This document shows positions 30,990 through 36,710 of a stretch of 36,710 bases of DNA, piece by piece (positions within the stretch are counted from its first letter, which is position 1; every line of letters starts with the position of its first letter). The stretch covers positions 1-36,710 of the forward strand of contig CAISRB010000021.1 in the NCBI GenBank assembly GCA_903887775.1, written 5' to 3'. Below the pieces are notes generated by a model that was given only the letters and a program-made list of their open reading frames with translations, was not told the DNA's origin and made no database searches. Made by a program: the position numbers and the translations under genes. This DNA comes from an uncultured Bacteroidales bacterium. GTDB taxonomy: Bacteria > Bacteroidota > Bacteroidia > Bacteroidales > FEN-979.

Positions 30990-33900
30990 ATGTTAAACCA
31001 GGATTATTACCGGAGATACACGAAGCCGACAATATTTGTCCTGCTCGTACTGCTTATCCTTGGCGGGTTTGCATACCGGCAGATGGAAACCCTGCTGTTC
31101 CCCGATGTGGTTTTCCCGAAGATAAGGATCATTGCCGATAACGGCGAGCAGCCTATCGATAAGATGCTGATCACCGTAACCCGTCCGCTCGAGATTGCAA
31201 TTAAAAGGGTGAACGGGATTGCATCCGTGCGCAGTTCAACGAACCGGGGAAGCTGTACAATCGAGGCCTTTTTTGAATGGAATACCGATATCAATGTTGC
31301 AAGGATGCAGCTTGAGGCCAGGATAAACGAGATCAAGAACACCCTGCCGTCCACCGCGAATCTTGTGATCGAGGCCATGAGCCAGAATATATACCCCGTG
31401 ATCGGGTACACCCTTGAAAGCGAAAAATACGGGCAGGTTGAAATGAAAAATGTGGCGATGTTCTTTGCCAAACCGCGTTTCTCTGAAGTCCAGGGGATAT
31501 CCAATGTATTTGTAAGAGGCGGGAAGACGAAGGAGTTCGTGATCAAACCCGATCCCATGAAAATGGTGCAGTTCGGCCTGAACCCCCAGAACCTTATCGA
31601 TGTATTGGGCAGGACCAATTTCATCGAGTCGAACGGGCTTCTTTCCGATTACCGCCGACTGTATCTTTCGGTCACCGACAGCCGGATCAACACCCTGGAT
31701 GAGCTGAAAAACCTGGTTATTCGGAACGACGGCAACAGGATCATCAGGCTGGGCGACGTTGCCATGGTCGAATTCCGGGAACAGCAGGAATTCATCCGCA
31801 TCAATGCCAACGGCCGTGAAGCAGTGATCCTCGATATCGTGAAGCAAAAAGGGAGCAATCTTCTCGATTTTGTAGAAAAAGTCCAGGAAAAGGCCAGGGA
31901 GATCCAGAAACAGCTTCCGCAGGGAATGGTGCTTAAAACATACTACAACCAGAGTGTGTTTGTAACCGATTCGATCGACAGCGTGCTGCGGGCCATTTAC
32001 GAAGGACTCATTCTGGCCCTGCTCGTGGTGGTTTTATTCCTGAGGTCATTCAGGGCCAGCCTCAATGTAATAATCATCATCCCGGTAACGCTTGCACTGA
32101 CCTTAACCGTTCTCTACCTTGCCGGCATCACCCTTAACATCATGTCGCTGGGCGCCATCGCAGCCTCTATAGGGCTTATCATCGATGATGCCATTGTTGT
32201 GATCGAGCAGATCCACAGGGTTCATGAAGAGAACCCCGAAAAAGACCTGCATTCTGTGGTGAGTGAAACCATAAAGATGTTGTTCCCCGCTATGGTCGGC
32301 TCATCCCTGAGCACCATCGTTATATTCTTCCCGTTTGTGATGATGAGCGGGGTGGCCGGAAGTTTTTTCAGGGAACTTACTGCTACGATGGAGATCACTC
32401 TGGTATGCAGCTTTATCACGACATGGCTGGGATTGCCGGCCCTTCACCTGGCTTTAGGTTACAAACACCGCAGAAAATCCCCGGCCGGGGAGCAGGGCCA
32501 GTATACCGGTAAGCATTCTTTAGCCTGGCTTCTTTGGTTTTTCGATAAGCCGGCTTTCGCACTGGGCTTTATCGTGATCCTCGCCGCCAGCGCGGTATTC
32601 CTGATCCCGAGACTGAATACAGGTTTTCTCCCGATACTGGATGAGGGGACCATAGTATTTGACTATCTCACGCCTCCCGGAACTGCACTCGATGCCTCCG
32701 ATGCGATGATGCGAAGGGTGGATACCGTTGTGCTGCATCATAAGGACGTGGCAACCTATATGCGCCGCCTGGGGACCAATATGAGTTCCAGCATCAGCAT
32801 GGCCAGCGGGGTGATACCCCCGAATGAAGGCGATTACCTGATCCAGCTAAAACCAGCGATAAACCGGTCAACTGAAGATGTAATTTCAGAATTAAGGCAA
32901 AGGGTTTCAGCCCAGGAACCTGCCCTTACGATAGAGTTCGGCCAGAGGATCGCCGACCTGCTGGGCGACCTTATCGGCCGTCCTGAGCCAATAGAAATAA
33001 AGATCTTCGGTGACGACAGAGCTCAGCTTGAAACCCTGGCTATAAAAGCCCAGAGCCTGCTTCAGAAGGTTAAAGGCATAGCCGACCTGAAGGACGGCAT
33101 CATCGTGGAAGGCCCGTCCATCAGCATTATTCCTGATGAAGCCAGGCTGGCCCAGTTTCACCTTAATGCCTCAGACCTCCAGACCCAGTTGCAGGCCAAT
33201 AACGAGGGAGTGAAAGTCGGGGAAGTGCAGAGTGGTGAACAGATGCTGAGGATACTGCTGAGGTTTACGGATTTCAGGGAAAATTACCTTGATAAGATAC
33301 TGGAGCAGCCGATCTTCTCTCCCGACGGCTCATTCCGCCCGCTTAAATATTTTGCCAGGGCCGAACTTTCAAAGGGCTTTCCCGATGTCACGAGGGAAGA
33401 CCTGAAATCGAATATAGTGATAACCGCCCGGCTCGAAAACCGGGACTTGGGCAGCGCTATGAATGAAATCAAAACCAGCCTGGCCAATGACCTGATCATG
33501 CCCCCGGGTTATTATATAGTATATGGCGGGACTTATGCCCAGCAGCAATCCTCATTCAATGAACTCCTGATGATACTGCTCGCCGCGATCGTGCTTGTAT
33601 TCACCATCCTGCTTTTCCTCTTCAGGGACCTGAGGATACCCCTGCTTGTAATATTCATCTCGGTACTTGGAACTGCAGGCTGCGTGTGGGCGTTGTATAT
33701 TACAGGCATACAGCTGAACGTTGGCAGCTATACCGGTATCATCATGATCGTGGGAATCATTGCCGAAAATGCCATTTTCACCGTAAACCAGTTCATGGTG
33801 ACCATGAAATCCACTTCAGGGGATGTTGATGCCTCGATACGCTATGCGATTTCGATGCGTATCAGGCCAAAACTGATGACCGCAATAGGAGCCATACTTG

Positions 33901-34100
33901 CCTTAACCCCCCTGGCCCTGGGGATAGGGGTCGGGGCCCAGATGCAACAACCACTGGCCATCGCCGTGATCGGCGGATTTATTGTGGCCATGCCTCTGCT
34001 GTTGTTCGTTTTTCCTTCCCTGCTGAGGCTTATTTATCACAGGTCAGCAACAAACCAGGCCTTAAGGACGCAGATGCAGGATGCAGGAGCTTCGCGCTGA
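30990..34100 (+). CDS. RND efflux transporter permease
   Basis: An inner-membrane proton/drug antiporter, about 1036 aa. The start is set at ATG 30990 (MLNQDYYRRYTKPTIFVLLVLLI); a TTG at 30978 would add 4 residues. Twelve membrane helices in two halves with two large periplasmic loops are apparent. The TM4 acidic pair is in GLIIDDAIVVIEQIH (about residue 400), and DEGTIVFDYLTPPG follows the TM7 region. TM10-12 include ILLAAIVLVFTILLFLF and GIIMIVGIIAENAIFTVNQFM. The C-terminal residues QMQDAGASR come from a GATGCAGGA repeat that runs on past the stop. Confidence 0.95.
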   Translation: MLNQDYYRRYTKPTIFVLLVLLILGGFAYRQMETLLFPDVVFPKIRIIADNGEQPIDKMLITVTRPLEIAIKRVNGIASVRSSTNRGSCTIEAFFEWNTDINVARMQLEARINEIKNTLPSTANLVIEAMSQNIYPVIGYTLESEKYGQVEMKNVAMFFAKPRFSEVQGISNVFVRGGKTKEFVIKPDPMKMVQFGLNPQNLIDVLGRTNFIESNGLLSDYRRLYLSVTDSRINTLDELKNLVIRNDGNRIIRLGDVAMVEFREQQEFIRINANGREAVILDIVKQKGSNLLDFVEKVQEKAREIQKQLPQGMVLKTYYNQSVFVTDSIDSVLRAIYEGLILALLVVVLFLRSFRASLNVIIIIPVTLALTLTVLYLAGITLNIMSLGAIAASIGLIIDDAIVVIEQIHRVHEENPEKDLHSVVSETIKMLFPAMVGSSLSTIVIFFPFVMMSGVAGSFFRELTATMEITLVCSFITTWLGLPALHLALGYKHRRKSPAGEQGQYTGKHSLAWLLWFFDKPAFALGFIVILAASAVFLIPRLNTGFLPILDEGTIVFDYLTPPGTALDASDAMMRRVDTVVLHHKDVATYMRRLGTNMSSSISMASGVIPPNEGDYLIQLKPAINRSTEDVISELRQRVSAQEPALTIEFGQRIADLLGDLIGRPEPIEIKIFGDDRAQLETLAIKAQSLLQKVKGIADLKDGIIVEGPSISIIPDEARLAQFHLNASDLQTQLQANNEGVKVGEVQSGEQMLRILLRFTDFRENYLDKILEQPIFSPDGSFRPLKYFARAELSKGFPDVTREDLKSNIVITARLENRDLGSAMNEIKTSLANDLIMPPGYYIVYGGTYAQQQSSFNELLMILLAAIVLVFTILLFLFRDLRIPLLVIFISVLGTAGCVWALYITGIQLNVGSYTGIIMIVGIIAENAIFTVNQFMVTMKSTSGDVDASIRYAISMRIRPKLMTAIGAILALTPLALGIGVGAQMQQPLAIAVIGGFIVAMPLLLFVFPSLLRLIYHRSATNQALRTQMQDAGASR

Positions 34101-34144
34101 TGCCGGATGCAGGATGATCGCGCTTCGCGTGGATGCAGGATTAG
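34071..34144. repeat. GATGCAGGA repeat cluster spanning the RND stop and the OsmC stop
   Basis: About four imperfect copies of (G)GATGCAGGA, two of them followed by a GCTTCGCG word, fill the gap. The RND stop (34098-34100) and the OsmC stop (34141-34143, minus) both lie in it. The last copy ends GCAGGATTAG (34135-34144), the same word as in the 1-124 array. Confidence 0.7.
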
Positions 34145-34560
34145 TCCAGTATTCTGATCTCGGATGTTATAGGCATGGCTTTTTTCAGCATGGCCGATAC
34201 ACCGCAATATTTCTCCTGTGAAAGGTCGATGGCCTTCTGAAGTTTGTCCAAAGGAAGGTCTTTTCCCCTGAATTCATAAACAATGTGCATGCTTGAAAAT
34301 TGCTTCGGATGTTCCTCTGTAACCTCACCTTTGACATCCACATTGAAATAATCGGGATTAACCTTCATTTTCTTTAGGATAGCGATCACATCCATCCCGG
34401 TGCAACCGGCAAGAGCCACGAGAATAAGGGGTTTGGGGCGGGGACCAAGATCCTTCCCGCCCACCTCTGCATCAGCATCCAGAATAATCTCATGCCCATT
34501 GACTTTTGCTTTAAAAGTCATTTCCGAAAGCCACTCTACGCTGGTTTTCTGGGTTGACAT
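34141..34560 (-). CDS. OsmC/Ohr-family peroxidase-like protein
   Basis: A 139-aa OsmC-family protein with both redox cysteines, C53 in LAGCTGMDV and C118 in EKYCGVSAML. These reduce organic or lipid hydroperoxides in the family. The central helix and beta-sheets match the YhfA/OsmC subgroup (QEKYCGVSAMLKKAMPITSE). It lies 1 base after the YgaP-like membrane gene, so the two are co-expressed; oxidative stress defence next to the bd oxidase is sensible. Confidence 0.93.
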   Translation of the reverse strand: MSTQKTSVEWLSEMTFKAKVNGHEIILDADAEVGGKDLGPRPKPLILVALAGCTGMDVIAILKKMKVNPDYFNVDVKGEVTEEHPKQFSSMHIVYEFRGKDLPLDKLQKAIDLSQEKYCGVSAMLKKAMPITSEIRILD

Positions 34561-34561
34561 T

Positions 34562-34765
34562 TTATTCTTTTTTCTTCGTGTTGATCTTAAAGGGGATATA
34601 TAAGGGGCAGAACCCGATAAGGCTCGTTAGTATGAAAATCCCGGCAAAGATCAGCAGGACGATACCCAGCACACCTGTAATGACTTTCGTAAAAAACAAT
34701 ACTGCTACCAGGACAGCAATCAGGATCCTGATTGTAATATCAATAGTTCCCATGTTCTTTTTCAT
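34562..34765 (-). CDS. Small YgaP-like membrane protein (DUF2892)
   Basis: A 67-aa protein with two membrane helices (about 9-26 and 28-48), and the family end LTSLIGFCPLYIPFKINTKKK with its conserved Cys-Pro. DUF2892 domains also occur fused to rhodanese in E. coli YgaP. The -7 box TATCTTTG at 34796-34803 precedes it. Function unknown, possibly sulfur or redox related. Confidence 0.87.
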   Translation of the reverse strand: MKKNMGTIDITIRILIAVLVAVLFFTKVITGVLGIVLLIFAGIFILTSLIGFCPLYIPFKINTKKKE

Positions 34766-34795
34766 GATTTCTCGGTTTTATTGTTAATACTGATG

Positions 34796-34803
34796 CAAAG
34801 ATA
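34796..34803 (-). promoter_or_regulatory. -7 box (TATCTTTG) of the YgaP-like/osmC unit
   Basis: The minus-strand TATCTTTG is 30 bases before the ATG at 34765, leaving a leader of about 27 nt. No clear -33 TTTG at the right spacing. Confidence 0.5.
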
Positions 34804-34862
34804 AAATTAATTAGTGATAATTAAGCGATTTATTTTTTTATGGGCATCAAGAGGGATCAGGA

Positions 34863-34892
34863 TTGCAATGTTAAGCACTTATATTATATTTC
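34863..34892 (+). promoter_or_regulatory. Candidate cydAB promoter
   Basis: TTG (34863-34865), 19 bases, TATATTTC (34885-34892; one mismatch to TAnnTTTG). The leader would be about 112 nt, in the 243-bp gap before cydA. No FNR-like site is obvious. Confidence 0.35.
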
Positions 34893-35008
34893 AGACCGTC
34901 GATATCAATGATGGATATTTTATTATATTAGCACATTGAATCCTTGCGACCACATTCCCGGGCGCTAAAGTCAGGGTTCTTCAATTATAACAAATCAAAA
35001 AATAATTT

Positions 35009-36547
35009 ATGACTCATATTGACTTTTCACTTGTAGACTGGTCAAGGGCACAGTTCGCGTTGACTGCTTGCTACCACTGGCTTTTCGTCCCTTTAACTTT
35101 AGGGTTGTCATTCATTATTGCCTTCATGGAGACGATTTACGTTAAAACAGGGAATGAAGAATGGAAGCGGCTGACGAAATTCTGGATGACCATTTTCGGG
35201 ATCAATTTTGCGATCGGCATTGCAACCGGTCTTATCCTTGAATTTGAGTTTGGCACAAACTGGTCGAACTATTCCTGGTTTGTTGGCGATATTTTCGGAG
35301 CGCCCCTTGCCATCGAAGGCATCATGGCATTCTTCCTCGAAACGACATTTATTGCGGTCATGTTTTTCGGATGGAACAAGGTGGGAAAGAAATTCCACCT
35401 GCTGGCTACCTGGCTGGTAGCTATCGGCAGTAACCTTTCCGCTTTATGGATATTGGTGGCCAATGGCTGGATGCAGCTGCCGGTGGGAATGAAATTCAAC
35501 CCCGATACGGCCCGGAATGAGATGGTTGATTTCTGGAAAATTCTTTTTTCACCCGTAGCTGTCAATAAATTCCTGCATACTGTTTCTTCCGGTTATGTGC
35601 TGGCTGCTCTCTTCGTTATCGGTGTAAGTTCATGGTACCTTTTAAAAAAACGAGATGTCCTGTATGCGAAACGAAGCATTGTTGTGGCTGCCAGTTTTGG
35701 TTTACTGGCTTCCATATTCATCTTGTTTACTGGTGACGGATCGGCCCGTGCCGTAGCCCATCACCAGCCCATGAAATTCGCAGCCATGGAAAATCTTTAC
35801 ATGGGCCAGCAGAATGCCCCTCTTGCCGCTTTCGGAATCCTGAAGCAGGATCCCAATGCACCAGGCCATAAAAAAATGAATTTCAGCTACCTTGTTGAGA
35901 TACCGGATGTTCTTTCGTACATGGCATTCCTTAACCCCAATGCCTATGTGCCGGGCATTTATGACCTGGTCCACGGAAATGCGGATCATGGCGTTCCTTC
36001 ATATAATGAACGGATTGCAAAAGGGGAAATCGCCATCAATGCCCTGGCTGCCTATAAAAATGCAAAACTGGCCGGGAATGATAGTCTGGCCAATATCATG
36101 CTGGTTACTTTTGAAAGGAATTATAACAATTTCGGTTACGGGTATTATGCAAACCGCGATGTCCATGAACTCATTCCTAACATCCCGATGAGTTTTTATT
36201 CATTCCGGATCATGGTATTCCTGGGCTTGCACTTTTTTGCCCTGATCCTGGTCGTTCTGATCCTTACTGTGAAAAACAGGATAGACAATAAAAAGGTTAT
36301 CCTCTACACGGCTCTCTGGACTATCCCGCTTGCCTATATCGCCTCGATGCTGGGCTGGATTGTTGCTGAAGTTGGGCGTCAGCCCTGGGTTATCCAGGAT
36401 ATCCTGCCAACCATCGCCGCCGTATCCCAGCTGAAAGCCTCATCGGTTCAGCTGACCTTCTGGCTGTTTGCTGTTTTCTTCACGGCCTTGCTGATTGCCG
36501 AGATCGGCATTATCCTAAAGCAGATCGGAAAAGGTTTTACCGCTTAA
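35009..36547 (+). CDS. cydA: Cytochrome bd ubiquinol oxidase subunit I
   Basis: CydA carries the three hemes (b558, b595, d) of the high-affinity quinol oxidase. The 512-aa chain has the ligands: H23 (YHWLFVPLT, counterpart of E. coli H19), H190 (KFLHTVSSGYV, E. coli H186), M402 (SFRIMV, E. coli M393), and E103/E111 in AIEGIMAFFLETTF (E. coli E99/E107). GRQPW (about 452-456) is the usual motif near the C-terminal helix. The Q-loop region is of normal length. cydB follows 30 bases downstream. It allows respiration at very low oxygen and protects oxygen-sensitive enzymes. Confidence 0.97.
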   Translation: MTHIDFSLVDWSRAQFALTACYHWLFVPLTLGLSFIIAFMETIYVKTGNEEWKRLTKFWMTIFGINFAIGIATGLILEFEFGTNWSNYSWFVGDIFGAPLAIEGIMAFFLETTFIAVMFFGWNKVGKKFHLLATWLVAIGSNLSALWILVANGWMQLPVGMKFNPDTARNEMVDFWKILFSPVAVNKFLHTVSSGYVLAALFVIGVSSWYLLKKRDVLYAKRSIVVAASFGLLASIFILFTGDGSARAVAHHQPMKFAAMENLYMGQQNAPLAAFGILKQDPNAPGHKKMNFSYLVEIPDVLSYMAFLNPNAYVPGIYDLVHGNADHGVPSYNERIAKGEIAINALAAYKNAKLAGNDSLANIMLVTFERNYNNFGYGYYANRDVHELIPNIPMSFYSFRIMVFLGLHFFALILVVLILTVKNRIDNKKVILYTALWTIPLAYIASMLGWIVAEVGRQPWVIQDILPTIAAVSQLKASSVQLTFWLFAVFFTALLIAEIGIILKQIGKGFTA

Positions 36548-36577
36548 TTTTTTATGTCATAACAAATCGAAGATACC

Positions 36578-36710
36578 ATGTTTGAATCATTATCCCTGTT
36601 AAGCCTGCAACAATACTGGTGGCTTATAGTTTCCCTTCTGGGAGCATTATTGGTTTTCCTGATGTTTGTCCAGGGAGGACAAACATTAATTTTTACTCTT
36701 GGAAAATCGG
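36578..36710 (+). CDS. cydB: Cytochrome bd oxidase subunit II (partial, runs off the window)
   Basis: The first 44 residues read MFESLSLLSLQQYWWLIVSL, then LLVFLMFVQGGQTLIFTLGKS. The first helix and FVQGGQTL are as in Bacteroidota CydB, which has no heme itself but is needed for assembly. It is cut by the window end. Confidence 0.9.
   Translation, partial: MFESLSLLSLQQYWWLIVSLLGALLVFLMFVQGGQTLIFTLGKS

Noticed and set aside
34804-35008. Riboswitch or small RNA before cydA
   Set aside because: AT-rich stretch with only a 5-bp inverted repeat (ATATC/GATAT); no convincing fold or known motif.

Overview
The window looks like chromosomal DNA of a member of the Bacteroidota, probably a Bacteroidia/Bacteroidales-like lineage. 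Several intergenic regions carry the Bacteroidota promoter pattern (TTTG, 19-21 bases, TAnnTTTG), and purine-rich Shine-Dalgarno sites are scarce. The TonB C-terminus, PspC/LiaF-like proteins, TatC, lysine 2,3-aminomutase and bd oxidase are also of Bacteroidota type. I cannot name a genus. No phage, integrase, insertion sequence or CRISPR array was seen.

Layout. 1-443: a 34-bp tandem palindromic repeat, nested hairpins, and initiator tRNA-fMet on the minus strand with its own promoter and terminator. 444-3901: era, der, an S4-domain RNA-binding gene and tonB, closely packed on the plus strand. 3961-7560 (minus): a secreted octapeptide-repeat protein, a large hybrid histidine kinase and dtd. 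7629-9309 (plus): pdxJ and an adenosine-deaminase-like gene. 9325-14280 (minus): a lipoprotein followed by an ABCG-like ABC transporter, and a zinc alcohol dehydrogenase.

14339-21440 (plus): a compact five-gene set of histidine kinase, REC-PP2C phosphatase, STAS fused to an unassigned domain, a permease fused to two substrate-binding domains, and an ABC ATPase. It reads as one transcription unit that puts a partner-switch module beside an unusual uptake system. 21524-25349 (minus): lysine 2,3-aminomutase, two divergent ATP-grasp (Ddl-like) ligases and a GNAT acetyltransferase. This set could make a beta-lysine-containing small molecule, and it is the best candidate here for an undescribed pathway.

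25554-28665: an alpha/beta hydrolase converging on LiaF-like, PspC-like and tatC genes. 28813-34100 (plus): a TolC/adaptor/RND efflux operon whose adaptor is short. 34141-34765 (minus): a YgaP-like membrane protein and OsmC. 35009-end: cydA and the start of cydB, a cytochrome bd oxidase that suggests microaerobic or oxygen-scavenging life.

Two noncoding themes recur. Short intergenic repeats appear to have supplied the last codons of era and of the RND permease. Several TAnnTTTG boxes lie so close to start codons that the transcripts would be leaderless or nearly so. All function calls come from reading motifs; no database search was done.
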